From contig NZ_FUZF01000001.1 of the NCBI RefSeq assembly GCF_900168125.1, positions 124,001 to 188,000 of the forward strand: 64,000 nucleotides of DNA, in the 5' to 3' direction. The notes under the pieces were generated by a model. The model was not told the DNA's origin and made no database searches. It saw only the letters and a program-made list of their open reading frames with translations. This DNA comes from Sphingobacterium nematocida. GTDB taxonomy: Bacteria > Bacteroidota > Bacteroidia > Sphingobacteriales > Sphingobacteriaceae. Positions within the stretch are counted from its first letter, which is position 1, and each line of letters starts with the position of its first letter. Below are positions 34,506 to 44,917 of the stretch, piece by piece. The position numbers and the translations under genes are program-made.

Positions 34506-34536
34506 TTGCGTATAAAGCTGAATTTATGTAGGTTTG
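34506..34536 (+). promoter_or_regulatory. Bacteroidota promoter for the second sigma factor gene
   Basis: TAGGTTTG (34529-34536) matches the -7 consensus TAnnTTTG, and TTG at 34506-34508 lies 20 bases upstream as a -33 half. The ATG follows 19 bases downstream. Confidence 0.6.
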
Positions 34537-34555
34537 CGAAAACAATGATTCCTAA

Positions 34556-35152
34556 ATGAGTCAACTGGACACACTTACGGACCAGCAGTTGGTTGCAATA
34601 TGGCCGCAACAGCATGAGCCTGTCTTTGCCGAGATCTACAATCGGTATTGGGATAGGCTATTGGCAGTTGCTTACCATAGGTTGGAGAACCTGCAAGATG
34701 CCGAGGAATGTGTACAAGATGTTTTTTGTAAATTTTGGGCCGTACGTTATGAATTTAAATTGAAAGGTAAAGATCTAAGTTTTTATCTAGCGCAGGCTAT
34801 CCGAAATCAAATTTTCACGTTTCTAAGGCGAAAATATCGCATAAAAGAAGAAAATAAAGCTTTACAAACTCAGGAACAACAGATCAATTTCTTAACCCCT
34901 GAGAGGCAATTTATCATTGCTGAATTATCGAAAAAATTTGACGAGGCCATAGAGGATCTACCACCACAATGCAAGCTAGTTTATTTGCTCAAAAAAGATG
35001 AAGGACTTACCGTCAATGAGATAGCCGAACGTTTGCATATTTCGATCAATACGGTTAAATCACATCTTAAAAAGGCGAATAAGGATCTGCGTAAAAACAC
35101 CGAGTTACTTACGTTAGTAGTCTTTGTACTTTCTCTTTTGCAAAAAAAGTAA
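34556..35152 (+). CDS. ECF-type RNA polymerase sigma factor
   Basis: The 198-residue protein has sigma region 2 (FAEIYNRYWDRLLAVAYHRL, then DAEECVQDVFCKFWAVRYEF, then YLAQAIRNQIFTFLRRKYR) and region 4 (LPPQCKLVYLLKKDEGLTVNEIAERLHISINTVKSHLKKAN). The last residues are hydrophobic. It is the first gene of the locus to 44848 and is controlled by the FecR protein encoded next. Confidence 0.93.
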   Translation: MSQLDTLTDQQLVAIWPQQHEPVFAEIYNRYWDRLLAVAYHRLENLQDAEECVQDVFCKFWAVRYEFKLKGKDLSFYLAQAIRNQIFTFLRRKYRIKEENKALQTQEQQINFLTPERQFIIAELSKKFDEAIEDLPPQCKLVYLLKKDEGLTVNEIAERLHISINTVKSHLKKANKDLRKNTELLTLVVFVLSLLQKK

Positions 35153-35218
35153 TTTTTTTTTCTTTCGACTCACCCCTTTGTTCGTTTTCGTGGTCTTTAG
35201 TTGTGATCAAAGTGAAAA

Positions 35219-36391
35219 ATGGTTATGAACAGCAAAGAACGTATTAAATTACTTATAAACAAATTTGAAGAAGGGCTCATTGACGAAGACGAATTTCGAG
35301 AGCTAGTGGAATGGTACAATAGTTTTGACGACAGCGAAGCGATAATTAGTACCCAAAAAGATATTCAAATTACGGACATCAAGGAGCGGATGTTCGATAA
35401 CATCTTGAAACAAGCAGATATCCCCAGTAATGGTCATCTTAAGGTTAAAAACGTTAAGCGATTGTATTACAAATGGAGCAGCATAGCAGCAGCTATACTA
35501 TTGACAATTTTAGGTATCTGGTGGAGCTGGCAGCAGCGTCACCATAGTATTGAACAGATTGATAACACATCTTTCAACGAAACAATACAGCCTGGCACGA
35601 ACAAAGCTACTCTAAAATTAGCGGACGGTACTATGGTGGAGTTACGCGAATTGGAAGGGGGGCTTTTAACAGATGAAAAACTTCAATATGCGGACGGAAC
35701 GGAGGTGTTAGACCCACATATGAAGTCCGCACTCAGCGAAAACATGTGGCTTGAACTGGAAACCCCAAAAGGTGGAACGTATCGAGTAACGCTAGATGAC
35801 GGCACACAGGTGTGGCTTAATGCCGGCAGCAAACTTAAGTATCCCGCACATTTCGACCCTACAGCAGACCGTCTTGTTGAAATACAAGGAGAAGCATACT
35901 TCAAAGTCAAGTCTCGTCTAAATGCACAAGGCAAAAAAATACCATTTCGCGTTAAAGCTAATAGACAGCTCATCCAAGTAATAGGAACCGAATTTAATGT
36001 CTCGGACTATTCCCACCTAAAATATACCCATACGACACTGATTGAGGGTAAAGTATCCATCGAAAACCTCAGTAGTTCGGTGCTATTAAAACCTGGTCAA
36101 CAGTGGCAGCAAAGTAAAAAGGGGACAAGCATACAGGAAGTCGATACCGAAAGTGTCGTCGCATGGAAAGAGAATAAATTCAACTTTGCCAACAAGTCTC
36201 TTGAAGATATCTTAGATGAGATCGCATTATGGTACAATATAGAAATTGAATATCAATCTACTGTGCCACATGTAGAACTTGTGGGAGATGCCTACCGAAA
36301 TAGCGATTTTAACCTTATCCTTAGGCTCTTACAAGTAGCAAAAGTAGACTATACACTCGATACTTCTCATCGGAAACTAATCATTAAATAA
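35219..36391 (+). CDS. FecR-like anti-sigma factor
   Basis: The 390-residue protein has a helical N-terminus (LINKFEEGLIDEDEFRELVEW), one membrane helix near residue 85 (WSSIAAAILLTILGIWW), and the FecR domain (LETPKGGTYRVTLDDGTQVWLNAGSKLKYP, then IQVIGTEFNVSDY). The C-terminal DUF4974-like part follows (ILDEIALWYNIEIEY). ATG 35219 is used; ATG 35225 is possible. It restrains the sigma factor encoded upstream. Confidence 0.93.
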   Translation: MVMNSKERIKLLINKFEEGLIDEDEFRELVEWYNSFDDSEAIISTQKDIQITDIKERMFDNILKQADIPSNGHLKVKNVKRLYYKWSSIAAAILLTILGIWWSWQQRHHSIEQIDNTSFNETIQPGTNKATLKLADGTMVELRELEGGLLTDEKLQYADGTEVLDPHMKSALSENMWLELETPKGGTYRVTLDDGTQVWLNAGSKLKYPAHFDPTADRLVEIQGEAYFKVKSRLNAQGKKIPFRVKANRQLIQVIGTEFNVSDYSHLKYTHTTLIEGKVSIENLSSSVLLKPGQQWQQSKKGTSIQEVDTESVVAWKENKFNFANKSLEDILDEIALWYNIEIEYQSTVPHVELVGDAYRNSDFNLILRLLQVAKVDYTLDTSHRKLIIK

Positions 36392-36500
36392 ATAACTTAA
36401 AGCAATGGTCCCACGTAGAAAATTACCTCCGTGAAAAGAATTGAAATAACTTCTCACAACTAACACACTTGGTTTTTCGTACAAAAACAAACCTAATTAA

Positions 36501-39500
36501 ATGAATAAGATATTAAGAAATATAAATTTAAGGTATTATTTTGCCATTATATGGATTGCCTTTTGCCTAAGTCACAGCTATGCACAAAAAATTACGTTCT
36601 CGGGCCAGAATATACCTTTAGAAAAAGCGCTTGAGGCTATCCGAAAACAGACAGACTATACTGTATTTGGTAACAAAGCTGAAATCCAACAAGCAAAAAA
36701 AATTAGTATTGAGGCCGACAATATGGAGTTAAAAAATTTTCTCGCGGCTATTTTTGCAAATGAACCTTTTCAGTATAATATCGAAAATAAAGTCATATCA
36801 CTTTCGAAAATTTTACAGCAGCCCAAAACAAATTCCCCTTCCAAAACAGGCACTCAACAACGCTCCATAATAGGAACAGTGGTGCGCAAAGACAATGAAA
36901 AACCTATCCCCAATGCGACTATAAGAATTAAAGGTACATCCTATCAGGCAAAAAGTAACCCCAATGGTGATTTTGCCCTTATATTCCCATCGATGGATGA
37001 AAATCCTACCGTAGAGATAAAAATTTTAGGCATGAAGCCATTTGAAGTTCAGCTCGATCTTAGTATCAATCCATTATTAGTAGCGAGGATGGAAGAGGCG
37101 CAGCAGGAAATTGATGATGTGGTGGTGACGGGTATTTTTAATCGGAAGAAAGATAGTTTCTCTGGGGCATACGCCACCTATACCGCCGAGCAATTGCAGA
37201 TGGCGAGCGCTTCCAATGTGTTGGAAGGTTTACAGATCCTGGATCCTTCATTTCAGATTGTGCAGAACAACAGTCTAGGATCGGATCCCAATCAACAACT
37301 GAATCTCGAGATCCGAGGTAAAACCAGTGTCGCTGCACTAGACGATGCTTTTGGCACTGATCCCAATCAGCCACTCTTTATACTCGATGGTTTTGAGTCT
37401 ACCATGGAGCGTATTCGCAATATCCCTATCGACCGATTAGCATCCATTACCATATTAAAAGATGCGACCGCTACGGCATTATACGGTTCCAAAGGTGCCA
37501 ATGGTATCATCGTCGTAGAGTCTAAAAAACCTAAATCGGGGGAATTAATTTTCAACTATAGTGGTAGAATGGATGTAGAAATTGCCGACCTGACGGATTA
37601 TAACCTGATGAATGCTGCCGAAAAGTTACAATTTGAGCTTCTGTCCGGCCATTATGGTAGAGTTAACGAAAATGGACAGATTACAAACAATAACAATTTA
37701 GAAAGAGAACAGGTGTACTTGGATCGCCTCAAAGAAGTAAAACGGGGGGTAGATAGCTACTGGTTGAATGAGCCGATTCGCACCGGGATCGGTCAATCAC
37801 ATAATTTTAGCTTGGATGGCGGAGATCAGTCTTTTCAGTATAGTATAGGACTTAATCGACAAGTCGTACAGGGAGCCATGAAAAAATCCGGAAAAGAAGT
37901 GACTGATGGCAATATCAGTCTGATCTATCGCAAAGGCAAATTTTCTTTCAACAATGTCCTCAATGCACGCTATGTGGTAGCAAATAAAGAGCCCGTTTCG
38001 TTTTTGAGCTTTGCACAGGCTAATCCTTATTACCGCAAATATAATGAAGAAGGAGAACCGGATAAATATTTAGAAAATATTTCGAACGATGTGCGCTTCA
38101 ATCCATTATATGATTTCAATAATAACAACCTTTCGAAAACTGATGGTCAGGAAATTATTAACAATTTGAGTGTCGAATGGAATATTCTTCGAGGATTACA
38201 TCTTCGTGTAAATGCAGGTTTATCTCAATTCCGTAACAGCGGCGAGATCTTTCGCTCACCCAATAACAGCGAATATGCGACCAGCCCGATGCGCGAAAGA
38301 GGCAAATACACGGAATCAAAAGAAAAGTCGCTAAACTATAATGGTAGGGCTACCCTATCGTATGGCAATACCTGGAATAAACATACTGTTAATATAGGTA
38401 GCAGTATGTCGTTATTTCATACCCAAAGAAATAACTCCCAATATAGTGTTCAAGGATTTATTGATGATAAAATCATCAACCCACAACTCGCACTCACCTA
38501 TGAATTAGGTATATTACCATCCTATCAAGACCTCCGTAACAGATCAATGGCCGTGTTGATGAATACGAACTATGGCTACGACGGCCGGTTTCTCGTTGAT
38601 GCCAACTTAAGTGTCGACGGCTCATCGCTCTATGGCTCGAACCGCAATTTCACCAATATCTATAGTATCGGCGGAGCGTGGAACCTACACAGAGAGGCCT
38701 TTCTAAAGGACGTAGATTGGATTGACCAGCTGCGATTACGAGCATCGTATGGTAATCAAGGCAATCAAAACTTTAAGGCGTATATAGCCATGCAGATCTA
38801 TCAATATAACACGCTAAATGCTAATCCATTCGGATCCGGATTAAGTATTAGTAACTTTGGCAATCCGGACCTAAAATGGCAAAGAACCTATACACAAAAC
38901 TATTCTGTGGACTTCAAAGCCTTTAACGATCGCTTGCGTATCATGGTCGACTATTTCCTAAAAGATACGAATCCACTTTTGGTTAGTGTAACCACAGCTT
39001 CTTCCAATGGCCGAGATGTTTCTATTCAGAATTTAGGTGGTCTGATGACTAAAGGAGTGGAAGGTATATTAAGTGTTGCTCCTATACTCAAACCTCAGTT
39101 AACTTGGCGCTTAGATTTAAATCTTAGCCACAGCAGGTCCGAATATCAAGATATAGGCAACAAATTGGACAACCATAATCAAAAAAACCGAAATAGAAGT
39201 ATGATACGCTTCTACGATGGTGGCAGTCCGGATGATCTATGGGCCGTACCATCATTGGGTATAGATCCATCTACAGGAAGAGAGATTTTCTTAAACCGTT
39301 TTGGCGAAGAAACTTTTGTTTTCAACTATCAGGACGAAGTTAAAATCGGGAATTCCAGAGCACTATTCGATGGCAATCTGACCAGTACCTTCTTCTATAA
39401 AAATTTTAACTTAATGGTCAGTTTTGGTTATCAGCTGGGCGGTAAAACTTTTATGAACACGCTCTATAACAAAGTCGAAAATATCAGTTCAGCATCGCTA

Positions 39501-39821
39501 CGTCATAATCAGGACAAGAGGGCTTTATACGATCGCTGGCAACAGCCAGGCGACGAGGCCTCCTTCAAAGCATTAAGCTTACAGTCTAGTACGCCTATGT
39601 CATCTCGGTTTATACAAGACAATGATGTGTTGACATTAGATGTCGTAAGCCTGTCATACAGAACAAGCACCTGGTCGTGGTTGAAGCAAATACGCGCGCG
39701 GAGTATGAACTTTGGTGTAGGATCCAATAGGTTGATGCATCTCTCAACCATTCGTAACGAGCGGGGAATTGATTATCCTTTTGCTCGACATATCAATTTT
39801 AGTTGTGGAATAAGCTTTTAG
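36501..39821 (+). CDS. SusC/RagA-like TonB-dependent transporter with STN domain
   Basis: The 1106-residue protein has a signal peptide ending near SHSYAQ, an STN domain (LEKALEAIRKQTDYTVFGNKAEI, then LKNFLAAIFANEPFQYNIENKVISLSK), a regulatory-like beta domain (GTVVRKDNEKPIPNATIRIKGT), a plug (LFILDGFESTMERI, then ITILKDATATALYGSKGANGIIVVESK) and the barrel. It starts 109 bases after the FecR gene. The substrate is unknown, as no CAZyme is in this locus. Confidence 0.94.
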   Translation: MNKILRNINLRYYFAIIWIAFCLSHSYAQKITFSGQNIPLEKALEAIRKQTDYTVFGNKAEIQQAKKISIEADNMELKNFLAAIFANEPFQYNIENKVISLSKILQQPKTNSPSKTGTQQRSIIGTVVRKDNEKPIPNATIRIKGTSYQAKSNPNGDFALIFPSMDENPTVEIKILGMKPFEVQLDLSINPLLVARMEEAQQEIDDVVVTGIFNRKKDSFSGAYATYTAEQLQMASASNVLEGLQILDPSFQIVQNNSLGSDPNQQLNLEIRGKTSVAALDDAFGTDPNQPLFILDGFESTMERIRNIPIDRLASITILKDATATALYGSKGANGIIVVESKKPKSGELIFNYSGRMDVEIADLTDYNLMNAAEKLQFELLSGHYGRVNENGQITNNNNLEREQVYLDRLKEVKRGVDSYWLNEPIRTGIGQSHNFSLDGGDQSFQYSIGLNRQVVQGAMKKSGKEVTDGNISLIYRKGKFSFNNVLNARYVVANKEPVSFLSFAQANPYYRKYNEEGEPDKYLENISNDVRFNPLYDFNNNNLSKTDGQEIINNLSVEWNILRGLHLRVNAGLSQFRNSGEIFRSPNNSEYATSPMRERGKYTESKEKSLNYNGRATLSYGNTWNKHTVNIGSSMSLFHTQRNNSQYSVQGFIDDKIINPQLALTYELGILPSYQDLRNRSMAVLMNTNYGYDGRFLVDANLSVDGSSLYGSNRNFTNIYSIGGAWNLHREAFLKDVDWIDQLRLRASYGNQGNQNFKAYIAMQIYQYNTLNANPFGSGLSISNFGNPDLKWQRTYTQNYSVDFKAFNDRLRIMVDYFLKDTNPLLVSVTTASSNGRDVSIQNLGGLMTKGVEGILSVAPILKPQLTWRLDLNLSHSRSEYQDIGNKLDNHNQKNRNRSMIRFYDGGSPDDLWAVPSLGIDPSTGREIFLNRFGEETFVFNYQDEVKIGNSRALFDGNLTSTFFYKNFNLMVSFGYQLGGKTFMNTLYNKVENISSASLRHNQDKRALYDRWQQPGDEASFKALSLQSSTPMSSRFIQDNDVLTLDVVSLSYRTSTWSWLKQIRARSMNFGVGSNRLMHLSTIRNERGIDYPFARHINFSCGISF

Positions 39822-39830
39822 ATAAAAATT

Positions 39831-41297
39831 ATGATAAACAAGAAGATATCACTACTCGTCTCCGTAATCTTATTGCTGATGAGCAGCTGCCAGAAATGGC
39901 TTAAAATTACACCTACCGATCAGTTTTCAGCTTCCGAGCTGTTTACCAATAAGGACGGTTATCTGAAGGCACTCAATGGTATATATGTCGATATGACCGC
40001 CTCTAGGAGTTATGGACAAACCCTAAGTGTTGGCGCTATTGATGCCTTGGCACACTATTACCACATCAACAGTAGTACCCATAATTATTATGAGGTAGCT
40101 AGCCATATTTACACGGACAGTACCAGTATACGGATTTTCGATGGTATATGGAGCAGCTCCTATAAAATGATAGCCGATGCGAATGTACTGTTGGAAAAAA
40201 CACCAAATTCGCCGGGAGGCATTCTCCCACAACCCTATTATTCCATTGTCAAAGGCGAAGCATTGGCTCTACGCGCATTTTTACACTTCGACCTTCTCCG
40301 CCTTTTTGGACCAGTATGGACTGCAGACAAGATTAATGTTCCTACCCTTCCTTATGCACTTCATTCCGGAACAGACCTACATCCTTTACTTAGCCCCAAA
40401 GAGTATTTGGATCAGGTCATCAAAGATCTGGAAGAAGCTGCCCGTCTTTTGGCAGACGATCCAATACGATCTTCGGGTGTACGGCATGAAGAAAACCCTA
40501 CGGGAGACAATTCTCTTTATTTTAGACAATACCGTCTAAATTATTATGCCGTACAGGCCTTGCTTTGTCGTGCTTACCAATGGAAGCAAGATCGTGAAAA
40601 GACCTATTCCCTAGCGAAGGACCTTCTGTCTGAAATTAACCCTGGTCCAAACAGCAAGTTTCCTTTTGTCAGCAATGCCAACGCTACGCATAATACGCTA
40701 AAAGACCGACTTTTTTCTACTGAAGTTATCTTCTCCCTATACACGAACAATAGAAACAATTTGTTTAACTCGACTTTTAGTTCCATCCTACCCAAGGTGC
40801 AAAAATTAACCTTCAATTTGGACAACAGTGACTATAGTCGGGTCAGGGAGCTTTATGATGATGAAAATGATTACCGCGAGGATATATGGCAGTTACGTAC
40901 AGACAACAGTATTACCTCGCTCACCTGTACAAAATTTGAAGCCATCGCCAATGCGCCGGGGCAATACATGATGCCTTTGATACGGCTCAGTGAAATTATC
41001 CTGATGCTTGCAGAGTCCAGTCCATTACAAGCAGAGGGAGTAGAATATTTAAATACAGTTAGAAGGAGTCGTAACGCGGTAAACCTAAACCCTACAGACC
41101 GCAATGCATTGCTGCAGTTTATTTCCAAAGAATTTAGGAAAGAGATGATCGGTGAAGGGCAGCAATTCTATTATTATAAGCGAACACAACAGGCGAATCT
41201 TCCTCGTATAGATCGACTTACAGGCACCGCCACTATGTTTCTTCAAAATTATGTTATACCAGTACCGGATAGTGAAATCGCTGTCCGTTCCAATTAA
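39831..41297 (+). CDS. SusD/RagB-like outer-membrane lipoprotein
   Basis: The 488-residue lipoprotein (SVILLLMSSC, Cys20) opens with QKWLKITPTDQFSASELFTNKDGYLKALNGIY and closes with LLQFISKEFRKEMIGEGQQFYYYKRT, the SusD C-terminal signature. It lies 9 bases after SusC. It forms the surface binding half of the SusCD complex of this locus. Confidence 0.92.
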   Translation: MINKKISLLVSVILLLMSSCQKWLKITPTDQFSASELFTNKDGYLKALNGIYVDMTASRSYGQTLSVGAIDALAHYYHINSSTHNYYEVASHIYTDSTSIRIFDGIWSSSYKMIADANVLLEKTPNSPGGILPQPYYSIVKGEALALRAFLHFDLLRLFGPVWTADKINVPTLPYALHSGTDLHPLLSPKEYLDQVIKDLEEAARLLADDPIRSSGVRHEENPTGDNSLYFRQYRLNYYAVQALLCRAYQWKQDREKTYSLAKDLLSEINPGPNSKFPFVSNANATHNTLKDRLFSTEVIFSLYTNNRNNLFNSTFSSILPKVQKLTFNLDNSDYSRVRELYDDENDYREDIWQLRTDNSITSLTCTKFEAIANAPGQYMMPLIRLSEIILMLAESSPLQAEGVEYLNTVRRSRNAVNLNPTDRNALLQFISKEFRKEMIGEGQQFYYYKRTQQANLPRIDRLTGTATMFLQNYVIPVPDSEIAVRSN

Positions 41298-41306
41298 AAT
41301 TGCGCA

Positions 41307-42149
41307 ATGAAAAAGAAATTTTTAATCTATTTGAGTTTTCTGCTTTGCATTTTAACGAGCTGTGAAAAGGAAAAAATGCAGTATATTGGCCCTGAAGGGG
41401 TATACTTTGGCGTACGCGACTTTGGCAATCTCGTAGATAGCACAGGCCCCTTTCAAGCGAGTTCACGTGTAGATTTTTTGGTAATGAACACAAGCCAATA
41501 TACCTACAAGATGCCCGTACTTTTGGCAGGACCGGTAAAAAACTATGATCGGCAGTTTAAAATTACCGTGGATTCTGACTCAACAACACTTGAAGCAGGA
41601 AAACATTACACTGCAATTAACGACAGTTATACCTTACCGGCAGGAGCCCACCGTACCTGGGTTAATATAGAATTCTTTGCTACATCGGACCTGGATTTAG
41701 TTGAAAAAAAATTAGCTTTAAAGATTGTAGAAACCAATGATTTGAAGCCTGCGTTCAAGATGTGGGATCCACCTGCTGATATCACAGGATCCAAGCCCGC
41801 CGAAAAAATAGATGCAAGCCGTCATACCATCTTTGCATCCAATATGATGGTGACGCCCAATGCTTGGCTGGGAAAAGCGCAACCCAATGGCGAAGAATTT
41901 AATGCCCTTGGCGTGTTCACCCGTCGTAAGATGGAATTTATTACGGAACACCTTGGAGTAGCTTATTTCGAATTTTTAGATACAGAAAAGATGTCACTAT
42001 TGAGGATGACACTCATCGGTCAACAACTTTCCAGACTATTAATACAACGCTTTGATGCTGGAGATCCGGTATTGGAAGAAGACGGGCGATTGATGTACGC
42101 AGGAAGTGTGCCTTGGAAAAGTTATGTTGGTGTACCCTATAAACCCTAA
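41307..42149 (+). CDS. DUF4843 lipoprotein
   Basis: The 280-residue protein has a lipoprotein signal (YLSFLLCILTSC, Cys19) and opens EKEKMQYIGPEGVYFGV. The domain layout (DRQFKITVDSDSTTLEAGKHYTAI, then LPAGAHRTWVNIEFFAT, then KKLALKIVETND) is that of DUF4843, a family confined to SusCD operons in Bacteroidota. It is predicted to sit on the cell surface and bind ligand together with SusD. It lies 9 bases after the SusD stop. Confidence 0.85.
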   Translation: MKKKFLIYLSFLLCILTSCEKEKMQYIGPEGVYFGVRDFGNLVDSTGPFQASSRVDFLVMNTSQYTYKMPVLLAGPVKNYDRQFKITVDSDSTTLEAGKHYTAINDSYTLPAGAHRTWVNIEFFATSDLDLVEKKLALKIVETNDLKPAFKMWDPPADITGSKPAEKIDASRHTIFASNMMVTPNAWLGKAQPNGEEFNALGVFTRRKMEFITEHLGVAYFEFLDTEKMSLLRMTLIGQQLSRLLIQRFDAGDPVLEEDGRLMYAGSVPWKSYVGVPYKP

Positions 42150-42164
42150 TTATTACAGACCCAT

Positions 42165-43742
42165 ATGAAAACAATGAACACGAAATATAGCTTAAATCCC
42201 TCACTGGGTATGCTAATAGCCGGATTCTTACTGGTGCAGAGCTGTGCCAAGGACCTGGGTAACTACAGCTATCAGGATATTAATGAACTGGAAATAAGCA
42301 ATTGGCAGAATAACTATTCTGCACTAACGGATATTGACACCTTAAGGATCAATCCTACCTTTAGCTCCAGTTTCAATATAAATGATACCGCTAATTATGA
42401 TTTCCGCTGGGTTCTCAAAGAGGGAGTATTCAATCAGGACACCATTGGTAGAGCTGCCCATCTTAACTTCCCGGTACATATACAAACAGGAAATTACAAC
42501 TTGCAATATCGCGTAACCGATAAAAACACTGGAGTAACATTTGTCAAAACAGCCAATCTAACTATAGGAACGCCTTATAACCGCGGTATTTTACTCACGG
42601 GAGAGGATATGGAAGGTAATGCCGAAGCCGCGATGTTGTCGATGATTAAGGATACCATTTATATTGACGAAATGGTTAAAAAATCAGGTATAGATAGAAC
42701 ATTGAAAGGAGCGAAACATTTCTTTTACGGTGCTGGGATATACGACGGGCACAAGCTCATGTGGTTTACGTCAGAAACAGGTTCCTACTATCTTGATCGT
42801 AAGACTATGAAATCTACTCCTATGAATACGTTTTCCAATTTTTTATTACCCACTGATCCCATAGAAATACAGAAAGAATACCTTGAAATAATGGCTCCCC
42901 AAATCATTGATAACGATGGTAAAACCGGGGACGAAAGTTATAAAATTGTGCTAAGCAATACAGGGAATATTTATACCACTTACACCAGTCTTAGTGCAGG
43001 TATGTTCTATAATCCTGTAAATCGTGTCGCTAGCAATTTTGATGAACTACTCCCCGCTGCCCCTTATCTCATGTATCCTATGGGCAGCATGAGTTCAATG
43101 ATGTGGTACGATACTAAAAATGGCCGGCTTATGAATATCACAGGTTTCATTGGTATAGATCAATCCACTTACCCAATTGACAAAGCTGGTGATCCATTTT
43201 CCTGGGATGTAAGTTCGGAGGGAAAAAAACTACGTTATGCAGAAAACACGTTCAACAAAGATGGCGGATTTAATAACGGGAATACCTTTGCCGTGGTGGG
43301 AAATGCACTCGGGGTTAGCAATATCTATAAATTTCACGCCCGTGGAAGCAACCCTATAAAACTGGCAAATTATCCTGTTAAGCCCCTGGCATTATATTTT
43401 GATCAGGCTACGCAATATGCATTTAGTTCGACACGAACAGTAGTCTTCTACACCTACCAAAACAAATTGTATGCCTACGACTATAACCCTGGTAACGAGC
43501 GTTTTTACGAATTAAATCTTTTCCCAGGAAAAGAGATTACGATGATCAAATTCGACACCCAGCAAAATCCAACCCAAAACTCGCTGTATGTGGCTACCCA
43601 TGACACCCCAAATGGGGGAACTTTACAACGATTTGTGTTAGACGCTGACCCTAATACAGTTCGACTGAATCCTGTGCTGAATGCTAAATGGGAGAATCTA
43701 CTTAAAATAAAAGACGTAAACTGGAAAGCGGAAAGATATTAA
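42165..43742 (+). CDS. PKD-like family lipoprotein
   Basis: The 525-residue lipoprotein (AGFLLVQSC, Cys27) follows DUF4843, as in many Bacteroidota SusCD operons. The N-terminal part reads ANYDFRWVLKEGVF and NYNLQYRVTDKNTGVTFVKTANLTI, an immunoglobulin/PKD-like beta domain. The rest looks like a propeller-like body (RGILLTGEDMEGNAEAAML, then YKIVLSNTGNIYTTYTS). It is likely a surface accessory protein; the ligand is unknown. Confidence 0.82.
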   Translation: MKTMNTKYSLNPSLGMLIAGFLLVQSCAKDLGNYSYQDINELEISNWQNNYSALTDIDTLRINPTFSSSFNINDTANYDFRWVLKEGVFNQDTIGRAAHLNFPVHIQTGNYNLQYRVTDKNTGVTFVKTANLTIGTPYNRGILLTGEDMEGNAEAAMLSMIKDTIYIDEMVKKSGIDRTLKGAKHFFYGAGIYDGHKLMWFTSETGSYYLDRKTMKSTPMNTFSNFLLPTDPIEIQKEYLEIMAPQIIDNDGKTGDESYKIVLSNTGNIYTTYTSLSAGMFYNPVNRVASNFDELLPAAPYLMYPMGSMSSMMWYDTKNGRLMNITGFIGIDQSTYPIDKAGDPFSWDVSSEGKKLRYAENTFNKDGGFNNGNTFAVVGNALGVSNIYKFHARGSNPIKLANYPVKPLALYFDQATQYAFSSTRTVVFYTYQNKLYAYDYNPGNERFYELNLFPGKEITMIKFDTQQNPTQNSLYVATHDTPNGGTLQRFVLDADPNTVRLNPVLNAKWENLLKIKDVNWKAERY

Positions 43743-43753
43743 ATACTAAACTG

Positions 43754-44848
43754 ATGATTAAAAAAAACAAAACCTTGAGTTTAATAGCCCTTACCGGGCT
43801 ATTGAACATCTGCAATGCTCAGGAATATAATTTTAGTATCAAGGGGAGACTCTCCGACCCCACACTTGAAGGAAAGGCACTTGTATTGTATTGCTCTGGT
43901 TATAGAGATACCGCGGTGGTAAAAAACCAACAATTTGAATTCCCCGCCGTTAAGCAAATCGGCAGAGTGAAGCTACAAGAGCTGAACAGGATAGAAAGAA
44001 ACTATCTGACAGAATTTAAGGAACCCATTGTAGCCAATTTTTATGTAGATGGCACATCAACTCAGATAAAAGGATACAACTTGAGTGCTATAGAGGTAAG
44101 TGATAATAAGCTGCAAACAGAGTACAAACAATTACTCCACGGCATTGAAGAGGCTTTACAGTTAATCCCGAATGCTACACAACTGGAAAAATGGGAAAAG
44201 TCGAACAGCTTATTGCTTGACTATATGGAAATACATCCGGAATCTTTAGTTTCGCACGGACTATTTATGGATTTCTTTGATATTGATCATATGAAATCAT
44301 TTCGCATTGCCCATATAAAACGCGTGCAAAAGATATATCAAGCCCTGCTTGTTTCACAACCGAAGAACGAATCACTTACATTTTTAGCATTCTTTTTGGA
44401 AGGTGATGCTAAGGTGCTTGAAATTGGACAAATGGCGCCCAACTTCAACCTTCAAGATACAGAGGGAAAAAGCACAAGTTTATCGGATTACCGTGGCAAA
44501 TATATCTATTTGGATTTTTGGGCATCATGGTGCAAAGGATGCCGAATGCAACATCCTCTCTTACGCAGATTACATACCACGTATAAAAATGCCCCACTAG
44601 AAATCATCTCCGTATCCTTAGATGCAGGTGCAAACGCCCGGGAAAAATGGCTAAAAGCTATCCAAGATGACAAGCTTTCCTGGACCCAGGTTGCTGAGCT
44701 TAAGCGTCCCTCGAATGTGCAAAAAGCCTATGGTTTTATGGGAGTACCGATGAATTATCTCATCGATCCCGAGGGTAGAATTATGGCCCACTATTTACAT
44801 GGTGATTACTTAGAAACCTACTTAAAAACAATTTTCAGCTCTTTATAA
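43754..44848 (+). CDS. TlpA-like thioredoxin with DUF4369-type N-terminal domain
   Basis: The 364-residue protein has a signal peptide, an N-terminal beta domain of the DUF4369 type (FSIKGRLSDPTLEGKALVLY), a helical linker, and a C-terminal TlpA domain with ADxFxLQDTEGKSTSLSDYRGKYIYLDFWASWCKGC. The CKGC active site is unusual because the residue before the second cysteine is Gly rather than Pro. It is the last gene of the + strand locus and is followed by a terminator. It probably reduces disulfides of imported material or of lipoproteins. Confidence 0.9.
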   Translation: MIKKNKTLSLIALTGLLNICNAQEYNFSIKGRLSDPTLEGKALVLYCSGYRDTAVVKNQQFEFPAVKQIGRVKLQELNRIERNYLTEFKEPIVANFYVDGTSTQIKGYNLSAIEVSDNKLQTEYKQLLHGIEEALQLIPNATQLEKWEKSNSLLLDYMEIHPESLVSHGLFMDFFDIDHMKSFRIAHIKRVQKIYQALLVSQPKNESLTFLAFFLEGDAKVLEIGQMAPNFNLQDTEGKSTSLSDYRGKYIYLDFWASWCKGCRMQHPLLRRLHTTYKNAPLEIISVSLDAGANAREKWLKAIQDDKLSWTQVAELKRPSNVQKAYGFMGVPMNYLIDPEGRIMAHYLHGDYLETYLKTIFSSL

Positions 44849-44865
44849 AACCCATATTAGCCTAC

Positions 44866-44895
44866 AAAATCGCTTCCTGTAAAAGAAGCGATTTT
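44866..44895. terminator. Bidirectional terminator between convergent TlpA genes
   Basis: AAAATCGCTTC (44866-44876) pairs with GAAGCGATTTT (44885-44895) over an 8-base loop and continues into a T run. It serves both converging operons. Confidence 0.88.
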
Positions 44896-44917
44896 TTTTA
44901 CTCAATAACCGTATTAT